A program made the position numbers and the translations under genes. A stretch of DNA of 18,094 nucleotides, taken from positions 1 through 18,094 of the forward strand of contig SXIZ01000069.1 in NCBI GenBank assembly GCA_005779525.1. The letters are read 5' to 3'. How positions within the stretch are numbered: the first letter of the stretch is position 1; each line of letters starts with the position of its first letter. The DNA is from Methylococcaceae bacterium. GTDB taxonomy: Bacteria > Pseudomonadota > Gammaproteobacteria > Methylococcales > Methylomonadaceae. Below are positions 1-6,794 of this stretch, piece by piece. The notes beneath the pieces are model-generated. The model did not search any database, was not told the DNA's origin, and was given only the letters and a program-made list of their open reading frames with translations.

Positions 1-414
1 ATGTTGACCTTGCTCGGTCAACAGCCAAATTTCGTCGTTTTTGAGTTCCGCGACTTTGCCTTTGCGTAAGGCATTCGGGAAGGCCTGGGCGAATACCTCT
101 CCTGGAGCGTGATAATAATAACGACTCGCCCAGTGTAGCAGTTCAATATCGGCGGGAGTTAACAAGGGTTCAGAATCTAGGAGTGCGCTCAGGGGTTTTA
201 ATTTATCGGGGGGAATACTGGTCTTGTTATGCACCGATAATAACACCCCAGTCATGGAGTTACGGCCAAACGGGACTTTAACGCGGATTCCTGGCTGTAA
301 TTTTTGTAGCTCAAAGTCTGCTGGTATGAGGTAATCAAATACCCGATACAATGGAACGGGTAGGGCTACTCGGGCAATACGCAATTCAGGAGGCGCAGAT
401 TCCTGCATCAACAT
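1..414 (-). CDS. priA: Primosomal protein N' (PriA helicase), N-terminal part, cut by window edge
   Basis: PriA is the DNA helicase that recognises stalled forks and D-loops and restarts replication by loading the primosome. The 138 visible residues match the N-terminal 3'-end-binding domain: the stretch RIARVALPVPLYRVFDYLIP at residues 12-31, the VKVPFGRN motif after it, then DSEPLLTPADIELLHWASRYY and an F-x-Q-A-F-P-N-A-L-R segment that parallels E. coli PriA closely. The Walker helicase domains lie outside the window to the left. The ATG at 414 is taken as start; a second in-frame ATG at 408 is equally possible, and neither has a strong Shine-Dalgarno sequence. The gene is divergent from the yfgD-hda operon. 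Identity is certain from motif order; only the exact start is open. Confidence 0.93.
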   Translation of the reverse strand, partial: MLMQESAPPELRIARVALPVPLYRVFDYLIPADFELQKLQPGIRVKVPFGRNSMTGVLLSVHNKTSIPPDKLKPLSALLDSEPLLTPADIELLHWASRYYYHAPGEVFAQAFPNALRKGKVAELKNDEIWLLTEQGQH

Positions 415-428
415 GTGCGCGTATAGGC

Positions 429-437
429 TGTGGATAA
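429..437 (-). promoter_or_regulatory. DnaA box 1 (TTATCCACA)
   Basis: The plus strand reads TGTGGATAA, the exact complement of the consensus DnaA box TTATCCACA. It lies 15 bp upstream of the priA start. The match to the second box extends to 12 bp (TGTGGATAACTT, 429-440), so the two sites are a direct repeat slightly longer than the box itself. Confidence 0.6.
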
Positions 438-605
438 CTTTGGGGACAACGCCTGTATAAGCTGCTGATAAGTGAATAGGTTACCCAATCGCGTCATTAA
501 AATCCTGTAGTAAAAATAAAGTAATTATATATAATTCATGATCTTATAAAATATCAACAACTTATATGCTGTAGTAAAACCTACGCTTAACAGCATGTGC
601 TAAGT

Positions 606-614
606 TGTGGATAA
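606..614 (-). promoter_or_regulatory. DnaA box 2 (TTATCCACA)
   Basis: This is a second exact DnaA box in the same orientation, 177 bp from the first and about 90 bp upstream of the yfgD promoter. It is part of the repeated 12-mer TGTGGATAACTT (606-617). DnaA bound here could influence transcription of the operon that ends in hda, whose product inactivates DnaA; that link is inference. Confidence 0.6.
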
Positions 615-702
615 CTTCATCTAACTGACTGATAGTGGCTCTACAAGCTAGATCTTGAGGTATTTTAGCACTTGGGCATGCTAACTTTTTAGCTCCGGTC
701 AC

Positions 703-730
703 TTAACAGCTGACAGAAAAATGCTATGAT
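703..730 (+). promoter_or_regulatory. Sigma-70-type promoter of the yfgD-wrbA-DUF2069-hda operon
   Basis: The -35 element TTAACA (703-708, 5 of 6 to consensus) is separated by 16 bp from an extended -10 element, TGC-TATGAT (722-730). Transcription would start near 737, about 28 bases before the ATG at 765. Confidence 0.55.
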
Positions 731-764
731 GCGGCTTTAGTCCAGTTATCACTTCTGTAGACCC

Positions 765-1118
765 ATGAACGTAAAGATTTATCATAATCCTCGGTGCGGC
801 AAATCGCGGCAAACTTTACAACTTTTGCAAGAGCGCGGAATTCAGCCTGAAATTATCGAATATTTGAAAAATCCACCCAGTACCAGTGAGTTGGCGGCTA
901 TCTTAAGTTTACTAAACCTCGGTCCTCGCGGCCTCATGCGTAATAAAGAAGCAGAGTATAAAGCTTTAGGTCTAGATAATCCTGCGCTAACGGACGCTGA
1001 ATTGCTAAATGCCATGGTGAATGCGCCCAAACTGATTGAACGCCCCATAGTCCTAGCACACGGTAAGGCGGCAATCGGTCGCCCCCCGGAAGCTGTTTTA
1101 GCCATACTCTCTTTGTAG
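765..1118 (+). CDS. yfgD: ArsC/YfgD-family reductase-like protein
   Basis: This 117-residue protein has the thioredoxin-like fold of the ArsC/Spx group. The N-terminal YHNPRCGKS places the catalytic cysteine at C11, and the arginines equivalent to the arsenate-binding triad of E. coli ArsC are at R59 (GLMRNK), R93 (ERPIV) and R106 (GRPPE). The sequence is closer to E. coli YfgD than to plasmid ArsC (compare LMRNKEAEYK and KLIERPIV), and YfgD lies next to hda in E. coli too. Arsenate reduction is therefore possible but not assured; no arsB, acr3 or arsR is nearby. It is the first gene of a four-gene operon, and wrbA starts 5 bases after its stop. Length is normal for the family. Confidence 0.9.
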   Translation: MNVKIYHNPRCGKSRQTLQLLQERGIQPEIIEYLKNPPSTSELAAILSLLNLGPRGLMRNKEAEYKALGLDNPALTDAELLNAMVNAPKLIERPIVLAHGKAAIGRPPEAVLAILSL

Positions 1119-1123
1119 CGCTC

Positions 1124-1717
1124 ATGTTAAATATTTTGATCTTATACTACAGCCGTAATGGCACAACTGCACTGCTCGCGAACCAAATTGCACGGGGAGT
1201 TGAAAGCGTTGCCCAAACGGAGGCGATTTTACGCACCGTACCCGAGATTTCACCAGTGTCTGAGCAGACGGCACCCAGTATTCCAGATCACGGCGCACCC
1301 TATGCGACGTTGGAGGATTTAAAAAAATGTCATGGCTTAGCACTCGGAAGCCCAACGCATTTTGGGAATATGGCCGCCCCCTTAAAGTACTTTTTAGATT
1401 CTACGACCAGTCTGTGGTTTAGTGGTGCATTAATCGATAAACCTGCAGGCGTATTTACCTCAACGAACAGCATGCATGGCGGGCAGGAAAGTACCTTGCT
1501 ATCGATGCAACTTCCCTTGCTGCATCACGGTATGCTGATCACCGGGGTGCCTTATACCGAGCATGCATTGCGGGAAACCAGCACCGGAGGGTCGCCTTAT
1601 GGACCCAGTCATTTGTCTTCTAACTCCGACGGACTGAGTGAGAGCGAAAAACTGATAGCACGTGCCTTAGGGACGCGTTTAGCCAAACTTGCCCATAGTC
1701 TTACCCATGTTAATTAA
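1124..1717 (+). CDS. wrbA: WrbA-type NAD(P)H:quinone oxidoreductase (flavodoxin fold)
   Basis: WrbA enzymes are tetrameric FMN proteins that reduce quinones by two electrons at the expense of NAD(P)H. The 197-residue product has the flavodoxin phosphate loop YYSRNGTT (residues 8-15), the FMN-contacting SPTHFGNM (76-83), TSTNSMHGGQ (112-121) and the GGSPYGPSH segment (155-163) characteristic of WrbA. It lies between yfgD and the DUF2069 gene; its 3' end overlaps the DUF2069 gene by 11 bases, which suggests translational coupling. There is no strong ribosome-binding site before its ATG, as expected if translation is handed over from yfgD. The same four-gene order is known from Pseudomonas. Family assignment is firm; the physiological quinone and role are not shown by the sequence. 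Confidence 0.9.
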   Translation: MLNILILYYSRNGTTALLANQIARGVESVAQTEAILRTVPEISPVSEQTAPSIPDHGAPYATLEDLKKCHGLALGSPTHFGNMAAPLKYFLDSTTSLWFSGALIDKPAGVFTSTNSMHGGQESTLLSMQLPLLHHGMLITGVPYTEHALRETSTGGSPYGPSHLSSNSDGLSESEKLIARALGTRLAKLAHSLTHVN

Positions 1718-2057
1718 AGCGCATTACTATCATAATTTGGCATTAAGTGCCTATTTTGCCTTGTTTAGTTTGTTAATGTTGTGGAATACGGCGTTTTACC
1801 CTTCAACCCATTTTCCGGTGGTTATGATCTTAATTTTCGGGATCGCACCATTGCTATTGCCGTTGCGTGGCTTTTTAAATGCTAATCCGCGCAGCTGTGC
1901 GTGGATGGCCTATCTGAGTATTGGGTATTTTATGCATGGTGCTATGGAAGCGTATGTCAACCCTGTTGAGCGACCGTTAGCGACCTTAGAGGTGATTTGC
2001 AGTTTACTGTTGTTTTCGGGTACGACCTTATTTATTCGGTTCCACGCGCGACCATAA
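1707..2057 (+). CDS. DUF2069 family small integral membrane protein
   Basis: The 116-residue product is strongly hydrophobic, with about four membrane segments (roughly residues 12-27, 37-55, 66-84 and 90-108) joined by short polar loops such as LRGFLNANPRS. It fits the DUF2069 family, which is regularly found directly before hda in gammaproteobacteria and has no assigned function. The ATG at 1707 is preferred over an upstream TTG at 1689 because the six extra residues are not hydrophobic and lie deep inside wrbA. Even so the gene overlaps wrbA by 11 bases. hda begins 4 bases after the stop codon. Confidence 0.8.
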   Translation: MLIKAHYYHNLALSAYFALFSLLMLWNTAFYPSTHFPVVMILIFGIAPLLLPLRGFLNANPRSCAWMAYLSIGYFMHGAMEAYVNPVERPLATLEVICSLLLFSGTTLFIRFHARP

Positions 2058-2061
2058 GCCT

Positions 2062-2808
2062 ATGGCACTGCAACTACCGCTGCAATTTGAATTTAACACG
2101 CAACAGACTTTCAGTAATTACTATCCCGGTCCGAACCTTGAGGTCGTAAGTCATTTAAAGTCCGCCTTGACCGAAGGGCGGGAGCAATTGATCTTTCTGT
2201 GGGGGGCGAGCGGGGTTGGTAAAACCCATTTGCTGCATGCGAGTTGTCACCAAGCGCATCTGACACAACACAGCACGTTTATTTTTAGCTTACAAGCGGG
2301 ACAATTACCGCCGCTGCGGATTCTGGAAAATTTAGAAGAAAGTGACTGGGTATGTATTGATAACATCGATTGCATCGCCGGGAATGCGGACTGGGAGCTG
2401 GCCTTTTTTAATTTTTTCAATCGTCACCGGGATCTTGATAAACATTTAGTCCTGACGGCTAACACCCCGCCAAATTTTCTCACCGTCGATTTACCCGATC
2501 TTAAAACCCGCCTTAATTGGGGGTTAACCTTAAAACTTGAATCCTTAACCGATGAGGATAGTCTTGCTGCCTTACAGATGAAAGCCAAAACACTGGGTTT
2601 GGCAATTAAACCGCACGTAGGTAAGTACCTGTTAACCCATTTCGCGCGTGATTTGCCCTCGCTCTGGCGCTTGTTAGATGACTTAGATAGCGCCACACTG
2701 GCGGCTAAGCGTAAATTGACTTTGCCGTTTTTGCGTCAGCTGTTGCAAGCTGATCCAGATAACACGGATTCAAAATCTAATCCCAATGCTCCCACTAACT
2801 TCGACTAA
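2062..2808 (+). CDS. hda: Hda, DnaA-homologous regulatory inactivator of DnaA
   Basis: Hda binds the DNA-loaded sliding clamp and stimulates hydrolysis of DnaA-bound ATP, preventing repeated initiation. At 248 residues the protein is the size of Hda, roughly half of DnaA, and lacks the DnaA C-terminal DNA-binding helix-turn-helix. It opens with a clamp-binding motif, QLPLQF (residues 4-9), comparable to QLSLPL of E. coli Hda. The AAA+ motifs follow: Walker A GASGVGKT (48-55) and Walker B with D100-N-I-D103. The segment KTRLNWGLTLKL matches the sensor/Box VII region. A polar Asn/Asp/Pro-rich tail of about 18 residues ends the protein. It is the last gene of the operon. Start at 2062 is supported by the clamp motif lying immediately after it. 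Confidence 0.93.
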   Translation: MALQLPLQFEFNTQQTFSNYYPGPNLEVVSHLKSALTEGREQLIFLWGASGVGKTHLLHASCHQAHLTQHSTFIFSLQAGQLPPLRILENLEESDWVCIDNIDCIAGNADWELAFFNFFNRHRDLDKHLVLTANTPPNFLTVDLPDLKTRLNWGLTLKLESLTDEDSLAALQMKAKTLGLAIKPHVGKYLLTHFARDLPSLWRLLDDLDSATLAAKRKLTLPFLRQLLQADPDNTDSKSNPNAPTNFD

Positions 2809-3117
2809 ATTTTAAAGCTAAGCACGGTAAACTGTAGTGATTCTGAGACGGGGTATATTGCGCGATCCGGCTGCTGGAGCAGTTGCAACGCTGTTATGAA
2901 CAGGTGCTAGAATAAGCTAGTCAAGGGTCCAAGGATTTTTTGCGTCAAGAGTATTAGAAGTAATTCTTTTGCTGTTTTGTCATACGCCCGAATGTAAACT
3001 ATAACGCTGGAGGGAGAATGCTTGTCTTGGGGAGCGAATGTTCCACTAAAATGCATGCATTTGTTTAGTTTAAGTTTTATAACAATAATCAGATTAACTT
3101 AATTGGAGGGTAGAGAC
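2809..3117. other. Intergenic spacer hda / DUF502 gene
   Basis: No complete gene is visible. A short open stretch at 2847-2915 would encode 22 residues ending RLLEQLQRCYEQVLE; it has no start codon and a stop directly upstream, so it could be the tail of a decayed gene, but it is too short to assign. No clear terminator follows hda. A perfect 14-bp palindrome is at 3049-3062, and a TATAAC -10-like element at 3078-3083 lies just downstream of it. Confidence 0.5.
3049..3062. promoter_or_regulatory. Perfect 14-bp palindrome upstream of the DUF502 gene (possible operator)
   Basis: AAATGCATGCATTT is a perfect palindrome. The wider sequence also contains ACTAAA (3045-3050) facing TTTAGT (3064-3069). 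It occupies the place of the -35 element relative to a possible -10 TATAAC at 3078-3083, a usual position for a repressor or activator site. No regulator family is recognised from the sequence. Confidence 0.35.
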
Positions 3118-3705
3118 ATGAGTGGCTTGATAAAGAAACTAATAAATTTATTTTTAATTGGAGTATTGGCGTTTTTACCAATCTTTTTGATTGTGCAGAT
3201 CGTGCTATTTTTAAAACAGCTCTGGTCTGATGGGTATGCCTTAGTCTACGGTTATTCGGAAAACGTCTTTTTGACCGTGATATTATTTAGTTTTAGTTTT
3301 TTGACCTTTGCCTATATAGGCTACCGGGTAAAAACCGGTAAATCGTCAATTATTGCGTTAATAGATGCGGTAATTGACCGTATTCCATTTTTAAATACTA
3401 TTTACCGGGTAACCAAAAAAATCGTAAATATGTTTTCCGGGAATTCACAACAAGAAAAATTGGATGTGGTGTATACGGAATATCCTAAAGATGGTGTTTG
3501 GGTTCCTGCCTATGTGACCAATAAGAAAAATGATATGTATGTGTTATTTATTCCTACGTCTCCCAATCCAACGTCAGGATTTACGGTGATTGTGCATGAA
3601 TCCAAAGTGGTTAAATCGACCATGAGCATTGAAGAAGCGACGAGTTTTATTGTCAGTGTCGGGGTGGATTTCAATCACATGAATGAAATTAGTCAATTAC
3701 ACTAA
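3118..3705 (+). CDS. DUF502 family membrane protein
   Basis: The 195-residue protein begins with two hydrophobic segments (about residues 6-32 and 50-70) and continues with a soluble domain carrying DUF502 hallmarks: IDRIPFLNTIYRVTKKI and the FIPTSPNPTSGF motif. The family is widespread in bacteria and lacks an established function; the predicted topology is an inner-membrane protein with a soluble C-terminal domain. The ATG at 3118 is chosen because a strong GGAGGG Shine-Dalgarno sequence (3105-3110) lies 7 bases before it; a possible TTG start at 3103 would overlap that site. The gene stands alone, with spacers of 309 bases before and 162 bases after. Confidence 0.82.
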   Translation: MSGLIKKLINLFLIGVLAFLPIFLIVQIVLFLKQLWSDGYALVYGYSENVFLTVILFSFSFLTFAYIGYRVKTGKSSIIALIDAVIDRIPFLNTIYRVTKKIVNMFSGNSQQEKLDVVYTEYPKDGVWVPAYVTNKKNDMYVLFIPTSPNPTSGFTVIVHESKVVKSTMSIEEATSFIVSVGVDFNHMNEISQLH

Positions 3706-3741
3706 AACTTTAGACAGATTAGCGTACGTTTATGTCAGGTA

Positions 3742-3770
3742 TTAAGCAGAAATTCATTACTTTTGCTTAA
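3742..3770. repeat. Inverted repeat, 7-bp arms, downstream of the DUF502 gene
   Basis: TTAAGCA (3742-3748) faces TGCTTAA (3764-3770) across 15 bases. No T-tract follows, so it is not a typical terminator; at this length it could be chance. Confidence 0.25.
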
Positions 3771-3867
3771 ATTAGCGTAGTTCAAGGATTGCCCAAGCTG
3801 AGAATGGTTGTGCCGGGCGATGATTTAGCGTTTTATTTTTTACGTTTTTTAAAGGGTAGGAGCAAAG

Positions 3868-5490
3868 ATGTTTAAACATACAAAAATCGCTATGAGTGCG
3901 GTTCTTTTAGCGGGCATGGGATGCGGACAAGACGTTGCGGCGGTGGCAGTGGATGAAAGTGGTACTTCCGCTCAAGTTCTGATTTTTCCTTATTACAATG
4001 TTAATAATAACTTTCAAACGACATTTCAGATTAGAAACTCTAAAAATGAGTATAAATCTGTAAAGCTGCGTTTTCGAGAATCAAAATATTCTAATGATGT
4101 TTTAGATTTTAGTATTTATATGTCACCTTATGATGTGTTCACTATCGGTTTAGTGAAAGATGCGGAGGGTAAAGCACGGATGCTGACCACCGATAAAACC
4201 TGCACACATCCCGTGATTCCAGCGCAAGGAGTGCAGTTGAAAGGGGATTTTTATACGCATACTAACGACGCAACAACACTTGAAGGGTATATGGAAGTGA
4301 TTGAGATGGGGGTGATTGAGGATGGCAAACCCCAAGGCGCAAACAATACCATGTATGAGGGTATCAAGCATATTTTCGCTGGGGCTAATGGTTATGTCCC
4401 CAAAGATTGTAGCGTGGTGAGTACCGCTTGGAAGACTGGATATTTTACGCAAGGGGGAGCGTATGCGGACGTTGCTAATTTTACTATTGCTGGAAAAACG
4501 CTTGCGGGATTTTACTCCAATGAATTGCCCGATAATCCCACCCCGGGTATTCCTGATCATATCTTTGCGCCCACAGGTGGCTTAAGCGGCTATGCCGTGC
4601 TCATTGATGTTGCTCAAGGCTCCGCATATGAAATGCAACCCGTCGCATTGCGCAATTATCAGCATACTCATGCGCAGCACTACTTATCTTATGATCCTGA
4701 CTTTCAATTACTCCCCTCGTTTGCGTCTGGCAATGATACCACCTCGGTTATTGCCCGAGATGACGGTAAAGGCAGCGTAGTCAACAATTGGAGTTTTGTA
4801 CAAGCTGATTGGGGCTTATCAGATCCTTTTGTAGCTCCTGATGGTTATATTCCTTCCGGTATCAATCCTTTCCCGATCGCTGATGTCTTGGCGGCCATCG
4901 GTCTGCAAAATGATTTTTTTACGAATACCTTCTTTTCGGGGGCGACAGATTGGATTTTGAGTTTTCCTATGCGTAAACATGGGATTTTCAATAATTACCG
5001 TTTTGGGGGGAATACCAACTTGGTGCCGGCCACATCGACTTCGCCCGAAATTTTTGCTATCCCAAGGTTTTCGCCTTTAAGTCCAGCGTTTAGCCAAGAT
5101 GTGAAGTTTAATATCGTGCTACGTAATCGAGAAGAGCAAGATATTTTGCAAAAAACTGAAATATTGGATAAAGAAGTCAATGTCCTTAGTTTTGTGAATC
5201 CCAATAATCTTTTTGGCCGTACTGTCACGGGTTCGACGTTTGCCAAGCAAATCGTCGTCGATAATGCTTTTAACGAAGGCTTTGCTCAGCTGACTTTTGA
5301 TGGTCCTTATAATTTAGCCTCATTAGGAAATAATGGCTGGCTTAAAAATATAGCGAATTCCAATACGGTTGGGGTGCCTGTTTTGGGCTTTGCTTTAATT
5401 CGAGGTACGATTACTCCAAACTCACAGAATACTATTGGTGATGCGATTCCGCATGTATTTACCCGTATTCATGGCAACAGAGACCTCTAG
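3868..5490 (+). CDS. Predicted secreted protein of unknown function, 540 residues
   Basis: The N-terminus is a signal peptide: charged residues MFKHTK, a hydrophobic stretch to about residue 18, and a likely signal peptidase I site near VAA/VAV around residues 23-28. A lipobox at C19 fits poorly (GMGC). The mature protein opens with QVLIFPYYNVNNN, NSKNEYKSVKLRFRES and VLDFSIYMSPYDVFT, a pattern remembered from uncharacterised gammaproteobacterial exported proteins (Y-P-Y-Y-T-V-N ... V-R-F-L-E ... F-N-L-Y-L-S-P-x-D-V-W). Only two cysteines remain after the signal, C112 (DKTCTHP) and C181 (KDCSVV), a plausible disulfide. No enzymatic motif or membrane anchor is seen, and the long Asn/Gly/Ser-rich C-terminal half suggests a beta-rich surface or periplasmic protein. 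Start: AGGAG at 3858-3862, 5 bases before the ATG. The gene has no operon partner. Confidence 0.7.
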   Translation: MFKHTKIAMSAVLLAGMGCGQDVAAVAVDESGTSAQVLIFPYYNVNNNFQTTFQIRNSKNEYKSVKLRFRESKYSNDVLDFSIYMSPYDVFTIGLVKDAEGKARMLTTDKTCTHPVIPAQGVQLKGDFYTHTNDATTLEGYMEVIEMGVIEDGKPQGANNTMYEGIKHIFAGANGYVPKDCSVVSTAWKTGYFTQGGAYADVANFTIAGKTLAGFYSNELPDNPTPGIPDHIFAPTGGLSGYAVLIDVAQGSAYEMQPVALRNYQHTHAQHYLSYDPDFQLLPSFASGNDTTSVIARDDGKGSVVNNWSFVQADWGLSDPFVAPDGYIPSGINPFPIADVLAAIGLQNDFFTNTFFSGATDWILSFPMRKHGIFNNYRFGGNTNLVPATSTSPEIFAIPRFSPLSPAFSQDVKFNIVLRNREEQDILQKTEILDKEVNVLSFVNPNNLFGRTVTGSTFAKQIVVDNAFNEGFAQLTFDGPYNLASLGNNGWLKNIANSNTVGVPVLGFALIRGTITPNSQNTIGDAIPHVFTRIHGNRDL

Positions 5491-5569
5491 TGCTTAATTT
5501 CCGTTAGCCGACTCAGCATCTACGTGCATCAATTACAGACGTTGAGAGCACGTAGATTGCCTGAGGTCT
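5481..5569. repeat. Nested inverted repeats at the 3' end of the secreted-protein gene
   Basis: The inner arms ATCTACGTGC (5518-5527) and GCACGTAGAT (5548-5557) are a perfect 10-bp inverted repeat around a 20-base loop. Outer arms AGACCTC (5481-5487, inside the last codons) and GAGGTCT (5563-5569) add 7 more pairs after an unequal internal loop. No T-tract follows, so it is not a standard intrinsic terminator. It could protect the mRNA 3' end, or be part of a structured RNA or a repeat element. Confidence 0.5.
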
Positions 5570-5624
5570 AGGAACTGTCAAGCGATACCTGTTATTCAGA
5601 CGACGCCAAGGTGATAAAGTGTTC

Positions 5625-5647
5625 AGCAAACAAAAGATTGGTTTGCT
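5625..5647. repeat. Inverted repeat, 7-bp arms, 9-base loop
   Basis: AGCAAAC (5625-5631) faces GTTTGCT (5641-5647) across 9 bases. It is compact enough to form a hairpin in RNA, with no T-tract after it. Confidence 0.35.
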
Positions 5648-5669
5648 AATGGCTTTTAATTTTGCGCTG

Positions 5670-5707
5670 TTCTGAAGCTGGTCTGCCAATTTATTAATGC
5701 TTCAGAA
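5670..5707. repeat. Inverted repeat, 9-bp arms, 20-base loop
   Basis: TTCTGAAGC (5670-5678) faces GCTTCAGAA (5699-5707), perfect over 9 bp. The loop is 20 bases, the same as in the 10-bp repeat at 5518-5557, though the arm sequences are unrelated. Confidence 0.45.
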
Positions 5708-5806
5708 TTTGAGTGTTGCAATCATTTCCTGTGCTTCCGGCGGCGTGCACTATGCCCAGAATATGACATTTATGACGACTACCGTAACGGATTCTTCTGC
5801 TTAATC

Positions 5807-5835
5807 TTAATATAATTTTTTCAAACAGGTACAAT
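5807..5835 (+). promoter_or_regulatory. Candidate promoter of the hemCDXY operon
   Basis: TTAATA (5807-5812) and TACAAT (5830-5835, 5 of 6 to the -10 consensus) are 17 bp apart, which would start transcription about 25 bases before the TTG start of hemC. A perfect TATAAT also sits at 5811-5816 but has no good -35 partner. Confidence 0.4.
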
Positions 5836-5867
5836 ACACACTTTTAAACGTGATATTGGGGGCAACT

Positions 5868-6794
5868 TTGGCTAGTAAATTGATTCGCATTGCAACCCGT
5901 CAAAGCCCCTTGGCTTTGTGGCAAGCTGAGCATGTGGCAGCGTTGTTGCAAGTGCACTTCCCTGAAGTGTCAGTAGAATTAGTGAAAATGGTAACACGTG
6001 GGGACAAGTTGTTAGATGCTCCCTTAGCTAAGATTGGGGGTAAAGGGTTATTTGTTAAGGAACTGGAGCAGGGCTTGTTAGCAGGAACTGCGGATATTGC
6101 GGTACATTCGATGAAAGATGTCCCCGTTGAGTTCCCTGAAGGATTGCATTTAGCCGCTATACTCACCCGCGAAGATCCTACCGATGCCTTTGTGTCTAAT
6201 CGCTACGCTTCTCTAGCTGAATTGCCTAAACAAGCCCGAATTGGAACTTCCAGTTTACGGCGGCAATGTCAATTGCAAGCACGTTTTCCTGAGGCTGAAA
6301 TTCTCCCATTGCGCGGTAATGTGAATACCCGCTTAGCCAAATTAGACGCGGGCGAGTATGACGCCATTATTTTGGCATCTGCGGGTTTAAAACGTTTAGG
6401 TATGCAGGCACGTATTACCGAATCTATTGCTATCAGTCACAGTTTGCCCGCTATCGGTCAGGGAGCAATCGGAATTGAAACCAGAGTCGATGATGATGCT
6501 ATCAATACGCTATTACAGCGTTTGCATGATCCAGATACTGGAACCTGTGTACTTGCAGAGCGGGCGATGAACGCGCGTTTGAATGGCGGTTGTCAAGTGC
6601 CTATCGCAGGGTTTGCGCAATTAGTGAATGGAGACCTGGTCATGCATGGATTGGTGGGGAGTCCTGACGGGCGAGCTATGTATAGGGCTCATCGCGAAGG
6701 CAAGCGCGACGAAGCGGAAGCCATTGGCGTAGCGATTGCCGAAGAATTATTGGCTGCGGGGGCTGATCAAGTTTTGCAAGAGCTATTACATTGA
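5868..6794 (+). CDS. hemC: Porphobilinogen deaminase (hydroxymethylbilane synthase)
   Basis: HemC joins four porphobilinogen units into hydroxymethylbilane in cytoplasmic tetrapyrrole synthesis, using a covalently bound dipyrromethane cofactor. The 308-residue protein has IRIATRQSPLALWQA near its N-terminus, GGKGLFVKELE, the catalytic aspartate in VHSMKDVPVEFP (D84), GTSSLRRQCQL, LRGNVNTRL, and the cofactor-binding cysteine in GGCQVPI (C242). The TTG at 5868 is preferred as start: it follows a GGGGG ribosome-binding site (5858-5862), begins MASKLIRIATRQ as in homologues, and makes D84 and C242 fall at the E. coli residue numbers. A GTG at 5850 would add six residues but includes the ribosome-binding site. 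The stop overlaps the hemD start by 4 bases. All active-site residues are intact. Confidence 0.95.
   Translation: MASKLIRIATRQSPLALWQAEHVAALLQVHFPEVSVELVKMVTRGDKLLDAPLAKIGGKGLFVKELEQGLLAGTADIAVHSMKDVPVEFPEGLHLAAILTREDPTDAFVSNRYASLAELPKQARIGTSSLRRQCQLQARFPEAEILPLRGNVNTRLAKLDAGEYDAIILASAGLKRLGMQARITESIAISHSLPAIGQGAIGIETRVDDDAINTLLQRLHDPDTGTCVLAERAMNARLNGGCQVPIAGFAQLVNGDLVMHGLVGSPDGRAMYRAHREGKRDEAEAIGVAIAEELLAAGADQVLQELLH

Larger units (their letters stand above)
415..764. other. AT-rich intergenic spacer priA / yfgD with two DnaA boxes
   Basis: No gene is visible in these 350 bases. The spacer holds two exact DnaA boxes (429-437 and 606-614), an AT-rich stretch from about 508 to 570, and a good promoter for the rightward operon at 703-730. 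DnaA boxes flanking an AT-rich segment recall a replication origin or a DnaA-titration/regulatory site. However, only two boxes are seen and the usual oriC neighbours (dnaA, mnmG, rpmH) are absent here. Confidence 0.6.
5491..5867. other. Intergenic spacer before hemC, rich in inverted repeats
   Basis: No credible gene is seen in these 377 bases; the longest ATG reading frame here (5697-5804, 35 codons) has no ribosome-binding site. The spacer holds three separate perfect inverted repeats (5518-5557, 5625-5647, 5670-5707) and a hemC promoter near its right end. Confidence 0.5.

Noticed and set aside
2847..2915. Open stretch encoding RLLEQLQRCYEQVLE before a stop, as a gene remnant
   Set aside because: It is only 22 codons, has a stop directly upstream and no start codon, and matches no family I recognise; noted only in the spacer entry.
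4150..4560. Minus-strand open frame of 136 codons opposite the secreted-protein gene
   Set aside because: It is a shadow of the plus-strand gene, which has a signal peptide, ribosome-binding site and coherent composition.
5697..5804. ATG reading frame of 35 codons in the spacer before hemC
   Set aside because: It has no ribosome-binding site, overlaps an inverted repeat at its start, and its sequence resembles no known protein.
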